DNA of 64,000 nt. It comes from Pseudolactococcus plantarum. Its GTDB lineage: Bacteria > Bacillota > Bacilli > Lactobacillales > Streptococcaceae. The position numbers and the translations under genes are program-made. The stretch is taken from positions 6,595 to 70,594 of the forward strand of contig NZ_JXJX01000005.1 of NCBI RefSeq assembly GCF_002441715.1, in the 5' to 3' direction. Under the pieces are notes generated by a model. The model saw nothing but the letters and a program-made list of their open reading frames with translations, made no database searches and had not been told where the DNA came from. Of the stretch, positions 37,053 to 49,172 are shown piece after piece (position 1 is the stretch's first letter; every line of letters begins with the position of its first letter).

Positions 37053-37694
37053 ATGACATTAAAAAATTTATTCTTTGATCTAGATGGTACTGTTGTTGAA
37101 AGTTCCACAGGGATTATTAACGGCTTTCGCTATGCATTTGACAAGCTGAATTTCCCGCAACTACCAGATGAGACACTCAATACATTTATCGGCCCACCAC
37201 TTGAAGCCACTTTTCAATCTCTATCAGAAGGAAATTTAGCCTGGGCTGAAAAAGCAACCCGCATCTATCGAGAGTACTATGCTCATAAAGGGATGTTAGA
37301 AGCTGAACCTTATGCTGGTATGGTAGAAACGTTAACACAATTAAAAGCTCTTGATTATCAGCTTTATATCGCCACATCCAAAAAAGAAGATGTCGCGATT
37401 AAAATGCTTAACTCACTAGGTCTTGATCATCATTTTAAGGGGATTTTTGGGAGTACACCACAAACACCCACCAAAACACTGGTCTTAAAACATGCCTTGC
37501 AGACAACCCATTCAGCTGCTGAACATTCAGTGATGATCGGTGATCGAGACTATGATATTATCGGCGGTCAAAATAATCATGTCGCAAAAACTATCGGTGT
37601 GTTATGGGGGTTTGGAGGGATTAATGAGTTAGAAAAAGCTGGCACTGACTTAATCATTGATCACCCTAAACAATTGTTGGAGAGTGTGAAGTGA
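37053..37694 (+). CDS. HAD-family hydrolase (phosphoglycolate phosphatase-like)
   Basis: A 213-residue cytosolic phosphatase: motif I FFDLDGTVVES (Asp9 and Asp11 region), motif II IATSKKED (near 107), motif III Lys in the TKTLVLKHAL stretch, motif IV GDRDYDIIGG (near 163). The helical cap lies between motifs I and II. This is the Gph/PgmB/YjjG-like branch; the substrate is not predictable. The stop overlaps the GTG start of sdaAB by 4 nt, so the two are coupled. Confidence 0.88.
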   Translation: MTLKNLFFDLDGTVVESSTGIINGFRYAFDKLNFPQLPDETLNTFIGPPLEATFQSLSEGNLAWAEKATRIYREYYAHKGMLEAEPYAGMVETLTQLKALDYQLYIATSKKEDVAIKMLNSLGLDHHFKGIFGSTPQTPTKTLVLKHALQTTHSAAEHSVMIGDRDYDIIGGQNNHVAKTIGVLWGFGGINELEKAGTDLIIDHPKQLLESVK

Positions 37695-38362
37695 ACAATT
37701 TAAAATTTAAATCGGTTTTTGATATCATGGGGCCAGTTATGATTGGACCATCAAGTTCTCATACTGCTGGGGCTGTGAGGATCGGCAAAATTGTACACTC
37801 GATATTTGGTGAGAAACCTACTGAAGTGAATTTTCATCTCTACCAATCTTTTGCTAAAACCTATCGAGGACATGGGACTGATCTAGCATTAGTAGCTGGG
37901 ATTTTAGGGATGGAAACAGATGATGCTAGGATCCCTCAATCGCTAGAACTTGCTGATGAAGCTGGGATTAAGATCTTTTGGCACATTCACAAAAATGAAA
38001 AAGCTGATCACCCTAATACGGCCATGATTAGCATCCAATCCGAGACTAAAAAAATGTCCATCAAAGGCATTTCAATCGGTGGTGGGTCTATCAAAGTGAC
38101 TGAGTTAAATGGCTTTGATATTGCACTGAATATGAATACACCAACTTTTATCATTGTGCACCAAGATGTCCCTGGTATGATTGCAAATGTAACCGAATGT
38201 CTCTCCTCTCATCAGATTAACATTGCACAAATGAATGTCACTCGAGAAAATGCTGGCGACCAAGCCATTATGATTATTGAGGTTGATTCACGAGAAGTGA
38301 GTGATGCTTTAGCTGAAATTAGAGCAATTGAGCATCTGCACAACGTCAACTTTTTTGACTAA
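37691..38362 (+). CDS. sdaAB: L-serine dehydratase, beta subunit
   Basis: Non-catalytic-cluster half of the Fe-S L-serine deaminase (serine to pyruvate and ammonia). The 223 residues begin at GTG and include GPVMIGPSSSHTAGAVRIG (near 15) with the conserved Ser-Ser-His-Thr, and a C-terminal ACT domain (about 150-223, TFIIVHQDVPGMIANVTECL). GGAGAG lies upstream inside the HAD gene. Forms the enzyme with the alpha subunit encoded next. Confidence 0.95.
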   Translation: MNNLKFKSVFDIMGPVMIGPSSSHTAGAVRIGKIVHSIFGEKPTEVNFHLYQSFAKTYRGHGTDLALVAGILGMETDDARIPQSLELADEAGIKIFWHIHKNEKADHPNTAMISIQSETKKMSIKGISIGGGSIKVTELNGFDIALNMNTPTFIIVHQDVPGMIANVTECLSSHQINIAQMNVTRENAGDQAIMIIEVDSREVSDALAEIRAIEHLHNVNFFD

Positions 38363-38381
38363 ATCAATCTATGTTTTCACC

Positions 38382-38407
38382 ACACTGCAGCATCTGAGCT
38401 GCAGTGT
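38382..38407 (+). terminator. Hairpin between sdaAB and sdaAA
   Basis: A perfect 10-bp stem (acactgcagc and complement) with a 6-nt loop is followed by a short T-run (tcattttta). It may be an attenuator lowering sdaAA transcription or an mRNA-processing element. Confidence 0.6.
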
Positions 38408-38441
38408 TCATTTTTACGACTAAATAACTAAAGGAGTTCAC

Positions 38442-39311
38442 ATGTTTTATACAATTAAAGAGCTCGTCACACAGGCTGATGCTGCATTTAATGGGTCAAT
38501 CTCCGAATTGATGATTGCAACAGAAATCGAGACGTCTGGCAGATCTCGAGATGAAATCATATCCCTTATGGCAGAAAACTTATCTGTGATGTTAGCCTCG
38601 ATCCAACATGGTATGACTGAAAATAAGTCAAGAACGGGATTAACAGGTGGCGACGCTTTAAAACTAGACAACTATATCAAATCTGGTAACACCTTATCTG
38701 ATACTACCATTTTGACAGCTGCAAGAAATGCTATCGCTGTTAATGAAAGTAACGCACAGATGGGACTAGTTTGTGCCACGCCAACAGCTGGTAGCGCTGG
38801 TTGTGTGCCTGCGGTCCTTGCAACTGCCATAGATAAATTATCTCTAACACACGCACAACAACTAGACTTTCTCTTTGTCGCTGGCGCTTTTGGTTTAGTG
38901 ATTGCAAATAATGCCTCTATTTCTGGTGCTGAGGGTGGCTGTCAGGCTGAGGTCGGCTCAGCTGCATCTATGGCATCTGCAGCGCTTGTCTTAGCAGCTG
39001 GTGGTAGTGCAAGGCAAGCAAGTCACGCTTGTGCCATGGTCATCAAAAACCTATTAGGCTTGATTTGTGATCCAGTCGCAGGTCTCGTAGAGGTCCCATG
39101 TGTCAAGCGTAATGCAATGGGTGCAAGTTTAGCTTTCCTAAGTGCTGATATGGCACTTGCGGGTATTGAGTCTAAAATCCCAACTGATGAAGTCATACAA
39201 GCCATGTATCAAGTTGGTCAAGCCATGCCAAGTGCCTTTCGTGAAACTGCTGAGGGTGGCCTTGCGACAACCCCAACAGGTAAACGGCTCAAATCTGAAA
39301 TTTTTGGTTAA
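38442..39311 (+). CDS. sdaAA: L-serine dehydratase, alpha subunit (4Fe-4S)
   Basis: The 289-residue catalytic subunit carries the oxygen-labile [4Fe-4S] cluster. Conserved stretches are ATPTAGSAGCVPAVL (near 111), GAEGGCQAEVGSAASMASAA (near 165) and CDPVAGLVEVPCVKRN (near 213); these supply the cluster Cys residues. It starts after AAGGAG. Together with SdaAB it makes pyruvate for energy from serine. Confidence 0.96.
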   Translation: MFYTIKELVTQADAAFNGSISELMIATEIETSGRSRDEIISLMAENLSVMLASIQHGMTENKSRTGLTGGDALKLDNYIKSGNTLSDTTILTAARNAIAVNESNAQMGLVCATPTAGSAGCVPAVLATAIDKLSLTHAQQLDFLFVAGAFGLVIANNASISGAEGGCQAEVGSAASMASAALVLAAGGSARQASHACAMVIKNLLGLICDPVAGLVEVPCVKRNAMGASLAFLSADMALAGIESKIPTDEVIQAMYQVGQAMPSAFRETAEGGLATTPTGKRLKSEIFG

Positions 39312-39340
39312 ACATAAGCTTAGAAATTAATTAGCATAAT

Positions 39341-39373
39341 AAAAAAACTTGTCGATATCGACAAGTTTTTTTT
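39341..39373. terminator. Bidirectional terminator between sdaAA and atpC
   Basis: A perfect palindrome centred on ttgtcgatatcgacaa with A-run and T-run flanks; serves two convergent operons. Confidence 0.95.
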
Positions 39374-39374
39374 A

Positions 39375-39794
39375 TTATCTATGACCAGATACATTCAAGC
39401 GGTTCATTGCACGGTGAAGTGCAACCTCAGCACGCTTAGCAGCATCAATATCATGTTTACCTTCTGCTTCTTGTAACTCATTTTCTGCACGACGTTTGGC
39501 GCGTTCTGCACGTGTCACATCGATATCTCGATCGCGTTCTGCAGAGTCGGCAATAATTGTGACAACATTATCGCGAACTTCTGCAATACCGCCATTGATC
39601 GAAATCCAGTCTACGTGTTTCTCGTCATCAATACGACGTACTTTCAATTCATCAATCTTAAGTGATGCGATAGTCGGGATCATATTTGGTAAAACCCCTA
39701 ACTCACCATCTACTGTTGAAAGCAGTGTAAAATAGGCATGGTGGTTATAACAGAATCCATTTGGTGTAATGACTTGGACTGTCATATAATCCAT
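39375..39794 (-). CDS. atpC: F1 ATP synthase epsilon subunit
   Basis: A 139-residue regulatory and stalk subunit: beta-sandwich (about 1-85, with [16 protein letters not shown]) and a C-terminal helical hairpin rich in Arg, Glu and Ala ([20 protein letters not shown]). Last gene of the operon. In fermenting lactic acid bacteria the complex works mainly as a proton-pumping ATPase that protects against acid. Confidence 0.97.
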   Translation of the reverse strand: MDYMTVQVITPNGFCYNHHAYFTLLSTVDGELGVLPNMIPTIASLKIDELKVRRIDDEKHVDWISINGGIAEVRDNVVTIIADSAERDRDIDVTRAERAKRRAENELQEAEGKHDIDAAKRAEVALHRAMNRLNVSGHR

Positions 39795-39805
39795 ATCAGA
39801 CCTCC

Positions 39806-41260
<1,455 letters not shown>

Positions 41261-41339
41261 TTAGAAACATGATAAGCTGATCATACCTATATGAAGCCTA
41301 TCATGTTGAGAGTCTTGCTGACTATCTAAATTTTTTTTA

Positions 41340-42215
41340 TTAATCCAATGCACTCGCACCAGCAACAATTTCCGTAATTTCTTGCGTAATTGCTGCTTGA
41401 CGAGCCCGGTTATACTGGATAGTTAGATCGTTTATCACATTTTTAGCATTGTCTGTTGCTGCTTGCATGGCTGCCATACCGGCGGCATGTTCTGCAGTTT
41501 TTGCATCAATGATACTGCCGTAAATCATACTTTCAGCATATTGAGGTAACAGTTGTGCTAGGATTGTATCACGATCAGGTTCTAATTCAAATGGTTGACG
41601 ATTTGGTGTTGCTTCATTTTCATCTATATCAGAAATTGGCAACATTTTTTCAACACGAACCTGACTAGTTAAAGAATTGATATGGTGATTATAACACACA
41701 TATAATTCATCAAATAATTCCTGTTGATAAAGACTAACAGACTGATTGACAATCTTACGCACTTCATCAAATGATGGTTGATCTGAGAGACCACGAAGTT
41801 CATATGACACATTAATTCCGCGTGCCTTAAAGAAATCAGCTCCCATACCACCTAGTGCAATGATCACATAATCATCTGCTTGACCGTGTTCATCTTTTAA
41901 CATCTGCATGACAGATTTCAAAATTGAAGAATTATAACCACCAACTAACCCTTTATCAGACGTGATCACGATATAACCTGTCTTTTTAACTGGGCGCTTA
42001 ATTAGCATTGGGTTGCTTGAACCAGAAGACATTTCTGATCCAATCAAATCTGTCGTAATCGCTCTAACTTTTTGTGCATAAATCTGAAAACTTTTTGCAT
42101 TTTGTTCAGATTTTGTCAATTTAGCTGCTGAAACCATTTGCATGGCACCAGTAATTTGACTCGTTTTTTTAGTTGAAGCAATTTTGACTTTTATTTCATT
42201 TAGCGAAGCTGGCAT
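41340..42215 (-). CDS. atpG: F1 ATP synthase gamma subunit
   Basis: Central shaft, 291 residues with the coiled-coil N-terminus ([29 protein letters not shown]) and C-terminus ([29 protein letters not shown] in parts). The middle Rossmann-like region has [15 protein letters not shown] (near 83). Lies 15 nt after atpA; 121 nt precede atpD. Confidence 0.98.
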   Translation of the reverse strand: MPASLNEIKVKIASTKKTSQITGAMQMVSAAKLTKSEQNAKSFQIYAQKVRAITTDLIGSEMSSGSSNPMLIKRPVKKTGYIVITSDKGLVGGYNSSILKSVMQMLKDEHGQADDYVIIALGGMGADFFKARGINVSYELRGLSDQPSFDEVRKIVNQSVSLYQQELFDELYVCYNHHINSLTSQVRVEKMLPISDIDENEATPNRQPFELEPDRDTILAQLLPQYAESMIYGSIIDAKTAEHAAGMAAMQAATDNAKNVINDLTIQYNRARQAAITQEITEIVAGASALD

Positions 42216-42230
42216 TGCAAACCTCCCCTA

Positions 42231-43754
<1,524 letters not shown>

Positions 43755-43869
43755 TTAAATTCAAGCATACTTCTTTTGATAACAATACCTGCTATCTTAT
43801 TTTTCGAGCGATAAACGCTATGTCCTTAGAAGTCTACGACTCAGTCGTATCTTGCTTTTTATATCATAC

Positions 43870-44397
43870 TTAAATGATCGTTTTTGCAATTTTAGTTAAT
43901 TGCGATTTAATACTTGCATCAATAATTTTACCGCGGGCATTAATGACAACACCACCTAGTATACTTTTATCAATCGTATTTTTAATTGTTACTTCATTAA
44001 GATCAAATTTTGCTTTGATCATTGTTTCAAGTTTTTCAAGTTGCGGTGTTGTTAAAGCAACTGCTGTTGTAACCTCGACATCTGATACTTTAAATAAGCT
44101 GTCGGCTTGATTACGAACTTCTTGAATAATCAAAGGTAAAAGCGATAAACGACGATTAACAATCAATGTTTCTAAGAAATTTTTAACTATAGTTGATGAA
44201 ACTTCTTGTAAGGCTTTGATGACTTTAATTTTCTTTTCATCAGAGTAAGTGACATCTGCTAAAAACGTACCGAGATCTGTTGATTTGATAACTTGATCAA
44301 ACTCAGCTACTTCCGACAACGTTTCATCTAATAGATTTTTTTCTTGCGCAACTTCAAGTAACGCTTTACTATATTTTTGAGCAATGATGAGAGACAT
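43870..44397 (-). CDS. atpH: ATP synthase delta subunit
   Basis: A 175-residue peripheral-stalk subunit (OSCP type): helical N-terminal domain (AQKYSKALLEVAQEK, FLETLIVNRRLSLLPLIIQE) and C-terminal domain ending ILGGVVINARGKIIDASIKS. It begins 2 nt after atpF. Confidence 0.97.
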   Translation of the reverse strand: MSLIIAQKYSKALLEVAQEKNLLDETLSEVAEFDQVIKSTDLGTFLADVTYSDEKKIKVIKALQEVSSTIVKNFLETLIVNRRLSLLPLIIQEVRNQADSLFKVSDVEVTTAVALTTPQLEKLETMIKAKFDLNEVTIKNTIDKSILGGVVINARGKIIDASIKSQLTKIAKTII

Positions 44398-44399
44398 AA

Positions 44400-44909
44400 T
44401 TATTCCCCCATTTTTTCCAAGTAACTATCGATTAACTCAGTTTGCGATGATGCATCCAATGATTGACCGATTAGTTTTTCTGCAATTTTGACTGAAATGT
44501 CTGCGACATTTCCTTTAATACCAGAAATCGCTTCTTTTTTAGATTGTTCGATTTCTTCGTTGGCACGTTGTTTGATGCGTCTAGCTTCTTCAGATGCTTC
44601 AGCAACAATTTTTGATTTGTTTGCATGAGCAGCATCTGTTGCTGTACTGATGATTTTACTAGCCTCAGCACGTGAACCAGCTAATTCTGCTTCACGTTTT
44701 TCAGCAAATGTTTCAGCTTGTTTGCGAGCAGCTTCTGCGCTATCAATGTCATCATTGATTTTCGCAGCACGGGCTTCAAGCATAGCCGTAATCATCCCCC
44801 AAGCAAATTTCTTGATTAAGTATAGCAAAATCAAGAAAGCGCCTGTAACGACGATGATATTACCAAACATTGAACTAGATGCAGCTTCTAATAAGATAAA
44901 TTGACTCAT
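44400..44909 (-). CDS. atpF: ATP synthase b subunit
   Basis: A 169-residue peripheral stalk with one N-terminal TM segment (about 13-32, MFGNIIVVTGAFLILLYLI) and a long charged coiled coil (ARAAKINDDIDSAEAARKQA and on). Anchors delta and the alpha/beta ring. Twelve nt downstream of atpB. Confidence 0.97.
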   Translation of the reverse strand: MSQFILLEAASSSMFGNIIVVTGAFLILLYLIKKFAWGMITAMLEARAAKINDDIDSAEAARKQAETFAEKREAELAGSRAEASKIISTATDAAHANKSKIVAEASEEARRIKQRANEEIEQSKKEAISGIKGNVADISVKIAEKLIGQSLDASSQTELIDSYLEKMGE

Positions 44910-44921
44910 GACGCCTCCTTT

Positions 44922-45635
44922 CTACTCTTCTTCTTCCGCAATTTTTTCGTTAATGTACATCGTTGAAAGCAAAATGAAGACGTAAGATTGGAGTGCACCT
45001 ACAAATAGTGAAAATGCGGTCCAAAGTACTTCAAGGGCAATTGCAACTGGTAGATAATAAACATGTGAATTACCTACTTGTGCAATCAGGCCAATTACGA
45101 TTTCTCCGGCAAAGATATTACCAAATAAACGTAAAGCCAAACTCAAAAAGTTAACAAACTCTTCCATAATTTTCATAGGTAGCATTGCTTTTGGTGTTAA
45201 GAAAGTATGTTTAATATACCCCATAAACCCAAAACGTTTCAATCCTGATAAAGTTGCAACTAAGGCAACCATCAAAGATAAACTTAATGCAACACCTACG
45301 TCTGCTGTCGGCGATTTCCAATAATTCAAACTATTTGCTGTTTCAATTTTAGTCAAGAGACCAATATTATTTGAGACAAAGATGAATGTAAACAAGACAA
45401 AGACAAACAATGAATAACGACGCGATTCTGTCGCACCCATGTTATCTTTAGAGACACCGTTGACAAACTCAATCACCCATTCCAACACGTTCTGCTTGCC
45501 CGTTGGCCGTAAGGTCATCTTACGACTTGCCCAATAGACAAGACCAAAGATAATCGCACAAGTCAGGACAGTCATAACAAGGACAGCGCCATCAAAGTAA
45601 ACCGGTCCAATATTAAAAGACCAAGATTTTTCCAC
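44922..45635 (-). CDS. atpB: ATP synthase a subunit
   Basis: The 237-residue proton-channel subunit with five or six TM segments. The essential Arg is in LSLALRLFGNIFAGEIVIGL (near residue 165-185), and the last TM segment has LFVGALQSYVFILLS (near 214). It follows atpE by 36 nt, i.e. the c-a-b order seen in Lactococcus and Streptococcus. Confidence 0.97.
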   Translation of the reverse strand: MEKSWSFNIGPVYFDGAVLVMTVLTCAIIFGLVYWASRKMTLRPTGKQNVLEWVIEFVNGVSKDNMGATESRRYSLFVFVLFTFIFVSNNIGLLTKIETANSLNYWKSPTADVGVALSLSLMVALVATLSGLKRFGFMGYIKHTFLTPKAMLPMKIMEEFVNFLSLALRLFGNIFAGEIVIGLIAQVGNSHVYYLPVAIALEVLWTAFSLFVGALQSYVFILLSTMYINEKIAEEEE

Positions 45636-45671
45636 GAATACTCACTTCCCTTCTATAAAACGTCAGACGCC

Positions 45672-45872
45672 TTATTTCAGGACGAAAGTCATAGCAAGAA
45701 CAATAAAGAATAGTCCTTCAATAAATGCAATACCTAAAAACATGTAAGTACGTAACTTATTTTCAAGTTCTGGTTGACGTGCAATTGCGCTCAAAATATT
45801 TGAAACAACAAGCCCGTTACCGATAGTAGCACCAAGTGCAGCGAGTCCTAACCCAATGATTCCTAATGGCAT
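45672..45872 (-). CDS. atpE: ATP synthase c subunit
   Basis: A 66-residue hairpin of two TM segments around the polar loop ARQPELENK; the proton-binding carboxylate is Glu52 in GIAFIEGLFF. The first TM segment has the Gly-rich face GLAALGATIGNGL. First gene of the operon, with a strong ribosome site (TAAGGAGGG). Confidence 0.97.
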   Translation of the reverse strand: MPLGIIGLGLAALGATIGNGLVVSNILSAIARQPELENKLRTYMFLGIAFIEGLFFIVLAMTFVLK

Positions 45873-45904
45873 TATTTGCCCTCCTTAAGATGAAATAATT
45901 TTCT

Positions 45905-45922
45905 ACGTAAGCTTGCTTACGT
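45905..45922 (-). other. Hairpin in the atpE 5' leader
   Basis: ACGTAAGC and GCTTACGT form a perfect 8-bp stem with a 2-nt minimal loop between the atp promoter and the atpE ribosome site. It has no T-run and may stabilise the mRNA; function is inferred. Confidence 0.5.
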
Positions 45923-45939
45923 TTTTACTTAACATATGA

Positions 45940-45968
45940 ATTCTAGTCCTATTTTTGTCAAATGTCAA
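45940..45968 (-). promoter_or_regulatory. atp operon promoter
   Basis: Minus strand TTGACA, 17-nt spacer, TAGAAT, just after the estA terminator. Confidence 0.85.
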
Positions 45969-45972
45969 ACAA

Positions 45973-45996
45973 AAAATCAGTCTAAAGACTGATTTT
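45973..45996 (-). terminator. Terminator after estA
   Basis: A 10-bp stem (aaaatcagtc and complement) with a 4-nt loop, followed on the minus strand by TTTTTTGTTTG. Confidence 0.87.
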
Positions 45997-46035
45997 CTGA
46001 AAAAACTTTGAAATTCCTTAAAAACATCTTAAAAA

Positions 46036-46830
46036 CTATGAAAGACGCTCTTCTTTATGATAAGTTATTGGCAAGAAATCAAAAACACGATCAATCATTT
46101 TTGTCCAGTAATACCACTCATGTGTTCCATCAGAAGTTTCATATGTGATATCAAATGCTTTTTCTTTTAAATCAGCCACTGCTATATTATTCGCTTCATA
46201 AAGAAAATCTTGATGGCCACACCAAGCATAGAGAATGGGTTTACGACTACCAAATTTTGTTTCAAAATCAGATGCCAATTGTTGAATTGAATTTTTAGAC
46301 TGATAAAACCGATCTAAATCACCAAAAATCCCTTCCCAATAAGACAAATCCCCTAAACTATCTTGAGGCATCGTCTCAAAACTTAAAGCCCCCGATAAAC
46401 TGGCTGCATAAGAAAATCGATTTGACGCTAGTGCTATCTTAAAGGCACCATAGCCCCCCATAGAAAGACCTGCGATAAAATTTTTCTCACGTTTAGTTGA
46501 CAAATTTGGGAGAAAATTTTGCAATACTTTTGGTAATTCGTCTACTATGGCATCATAATATCTTGCACCATAGGTTGTATTGGTATACCATGCTAAATCA
46601 GTTGACGGCATGACAATCGCTAGATTAGTATTTCTTATCAATCGATCGATACCCGAACGGTTCAACCATGTATCTTGATTTCCAGACATCCCATGCAACA
46701 GATAAAGCACGGGAATATCCGTCATCTCGACATCTTTATCAGGATTTTTGATCGCTTCTGGATAGATAACACTCACATCTCGGACCATACCGAGTACTTC
46801 AGAAAAATAGTTTATTTTTAAAATTGCCAT
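46036..46830 (-). CDS. estA: Alpha/beta-hydrolase esterase, EstA (tributyrin esterase) type
   Basis: A 264-residue esterase of the esterase D / tributyrin esterase group. Oxyanion region LLHGMSGNQDTW (near 45), nucleophile Ser in IAGLSMGGYGAFK (GLSMGG near 119), and a His late in the protein (DGTHEWYYW, near 240). In Lactococcus lactis EstA acts on short-chain esters. I start at MAILKINYF, the usual family start; a TTG six codons earlier is possible. A strong GAGGAG site lies too far upstream for this ATG and instead fits an 11-codon leader ORF. Confidence 0.9.
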   Translation of the reverse strand: MAILKINYFSEVLGMVRDVSVIYPEAIKNPDKDVEMTDIPVLYLLHGMSGNQDTWLNRSGIDRLIRNTNLAIVMPSTDLAWYTNTTYGARYYDAIVDELPKVLQNFLPNLSTKREKNFIAGLSMGGYGAFKIALASNRFSYAASLSGALSFETMPQDSLGDLSYWEGIFGDLDRFYQSKNSIQQLASDFETKFGSRKPILYAWCGHQDFLYEANNIAVADLKEKAFDITYETSDGTHEWYYWTKMIDRVFDFLPITYHKEERLS

Positions 46831-46853
46831 ATGATGCAATGGGCACAATGCAT
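46818..46853 (-). CDS. Possible 11-residue leader peptide overlapping the estA start
   Basis: An ATG 6 nt after GAGGAG opens an 11-codon frame (MHCAHCIIWQF) that ends 12 nt inside estA in another frame. It could couple estA translation to ribosomes loaded at the good site. No homologue is known to me; it may be chance. Confidence 0.3.
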   Translation of the reverse strand: MHCAHCIIWQF

Positions 46854-46892
46854 ATGCCGCTCCTCTCTATAAGTTACTGCCCCTCAATTTTA

Positions 46893-49172
46893 TCACTTTA
46901 CGGTCTTAATGTGCCAAGATTTACCATTTTTTTGAAACTTTATCGCACCTTGTCTGTCAGTGCGATAAACTGCAATTTGATTGCTTTGAAATGTATCCAA
47001 TGTTTCTTGATTAGGATGCCGATAACGATTATTTAACCCACAAGAAATTAGGGCAATCTTAGGCTTTATCGTTTTGATGAAAGTTTTGGCTGATGACGTT
47101 TTAGAGCCATGGTGTCCAGCTTTCAATACATCAACACTGAGTAAAGGATAGCTGTTCAGTAAGGTAGCTTCACCTTCTGATTCTAAATCTCCTGTAAATA
47201 AAAACTTAGTTTGATAAAATACCCCATATAAAACGAGTGAATCATTGTTTTTTCCATCACCCGGTAATTTTGGATATAGTATTTCTAAATAGCTATCAAA
47301 TATCGGAAACTGCTGTCCTACCTCAGCAACTTGTATTGTTGTTTTTGTCTGCTTTAACACGGCTACAAACTTTTTATTGGTTAAACTTCCTTGGCTTACC
47401 ACAATTTTTTGGACAGGTATGTTGGCTAATACCGTAAGTAAGTCTCCGATATGATCTGCATCAGTATGTGTCACAACAAGCGTATCAATTTTCCCAACGC
47501 CTATACTTTTTAAATATGGGATCAAGTTGCTCTCAGCATTATGCTTTTTGGTCCCTTTCTGCCACTTTTTTTCTTTCATAAACTCTATTTTTCCACCTGT
47601 ATCAATCAGTATGGTGTGTTGATTAAATCGGTCTTGTAAGAAAATACTATCTCCTTGACCAATATCAACAACCGTGATTGTCTCCTTGATTGGATACTTC
47701 GTCAACAAACACATCCCAATAAAGCCCATCATCAAAGCAAATCGTATTTTCTGATTTGACCACCTGTCTATCAATACGCCAATAGTGATGAACATGATAA
47801 TTAACATGGCCGTTGATGGTTTACCTATCACCATAGGCCGAGGCGTCAACTTTTCTATCGACTGAATAGCAGTCTCTAGCCAAATAAAGCAGATATTGAG
47901 TTGATTTAGACTGATACCTGTGCTAATAGACACAAAAAAACTAATACTCAAACATGGCAACATTAGGCTGGCAAATAGAAAAGACAATGGTAGCGTTAAG
48001 AGCAGCGCAACAGGTTGAAAACTGTAAAATGCGTGCATCAGTAACGGTAAACTAGCCGTTGATAATAAAATCGTCATCATCACTTTGTTTTTGATTTTAG
48101 TCTCTTGTTTAATTTTGTACCCAACGATAGAGACAACAAAGACAAAGAAAGTCGATAGTGCACCACCAGTTGTCAATAAAAATTTTGGCTGCCATATAAA
48201 AAGGAGTAATAACGTGACACTAAAATTATTGAGAGAGGTAATACCACAAGCACTTAATCCCTTTTGTATGCTAGCTCTAACGACAGAAATAGCCCCACCT
48301 GCTAATGCTCCATATATCAGAATAATAGGTATCAAAAGTACAGTAACAATATGCCGCTGAAGCCCACACCTAAGCAATATATGTCTCAAACTATTATATA
48401 GAAAAGATACTTGCATCCCAGACAAGGTAAAAAAGTGCATGATGCCTAAGCTCGTATAGATAGTCTCCATCTCATCAAATGATTGGCCAAACTGACCAAA
48501 AAGTAGGCCTGTCATATAACTGGATAAGGGATGTGGAAACTGTTTCTCACAAAATAAGATTAGCTTCCTACGTAAATAACGGATGTCCCAGCTATTGATT
48601 TTAGTTATAGCAGTGATTTTGTCTATTGTTATAATACGGTAAATATTTTGCGTCTTCAAATACTGTCGGTAGTTAAACCCATTAAAATTTCTTTTACTAC
48701 CAGCTTTTTCTATCGTAGCCGAAATCTCCAACTCAATAGGCGTAGCTATTGTTTGAAAATAAGTCTGCATCTCTTTTGTTGGTAACCGATAAAAAACCTG
48801 ATATAGACGACCAGAATGCTTAGCTCTAAACCTGACTTGATCCCCATCAACTTGGATAGTGTCCAGTAAAGGTATCATTTTTGACACACTGTGGTCAGTG
48901 GCAAACGCTTTTTCTTCTTGGTATCTGATACCCAAGCAAATACTGGAAAAAACAAAGAGTATCAAACACAACTTGAAAGTACGCCAGATACCATTTTGAT
49001 AGATAAAACTGAGTAAGGATAGGCCCAAAAAAATAACCAAGATCCAAGAAAATCGAAATACTGTGAAATAGACAAGCACACAACTATAGCTAATAGCAAT
49101 AGTCGGGATATCAATCCACTGTAATACTCTCCTTAAGTTTATCGATAGACTTCGCACCAAATCCTGAAACAT
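46893..49172 (-). CDS. comEC: Competence DNA channel ComEC/Rec2
   Basis: A 759-residue inner-membrane channel for uptake of single-stranded DNA. An N-terminal TM pair and an OB-like outer region (about 100-200) precede the competence domain with many TM segments (about 215-480, FFTLSGMQVSFLYNSLRHIL), then a C-terminal metallo-beta-lactamase domain (VVDIGQGDSIFLQD near 503, VVTHTDADHIGDL near 567, KAGHHGSKTSS near 680). The frame is intact. The start is uncertain: the ATG used overlaps comEA by 62 nt, whereas AAGGAG sits near VLQWIDIP without a normal start codon. Confidence 0.93.
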   Translation of the reverse strand: MFQDLVRSLSINLRRVLQWIDIPTIAISYSCVLVYFTVFRFSWILVIFLGLSLLSFIYQNGIWRTFKLCLILFVFSSICLGIRYQEEKAFATDHSVSKMIPLLDTIQVDGDQVRFRAKHSGRLYQVFYRLPTKEMQTYFQTIATPIELEISATIEKAGSKRNFNGFNYRQYLKTQNIYRIITIDKITAITKINSWDIRYLRRKLILFCEKQFPHPLSSYMTGLLFGQFGQSFDEMETIYTSLGIMHFFTLSGMQVSFLYNSLRHILLRCGLQRHIVTVLLIPIILIYGALAGGAISVVRASIQKGLSACGITSLNNFSVTLLLLFIWQPKFLLTTGGALSTFFVFVVSIVGYKIKQETKIKNKVMMTILLSTASLPLLMHAFYSFQPVALLLTLPLSFLFASLMLPCLSISFFVSISTGISLNQLNICFIWLETAIQSIEKLTPRPMVIGKPSTAMLIIMFITIGVLIDRWSNQKIRFALMMGFIGMCLLTKYPIKETITVVDIGQGDSIFLQDRFNQHTILIDTGGKIEFMKEKKWQKGTKKHNAESNLIPYLKSIGVGKIDTLVVTHTDADHIGDLLTVLANIPVQKIVVSQGSLTNKKFVAVLKQTKTTIQVAEVGQQFPIFDSYLEILYPKLPGDGKNNDSLVLYGVFYQTKFLFTGDLESEGEATLLNSYPLLSVDVLKAGHHGSKTSSAKTFIKTIKPKIALISCGLNNRYRHPNQETLDTFQSNQIAVYRTDRQGAIKFQKNGKSWHIKTVK

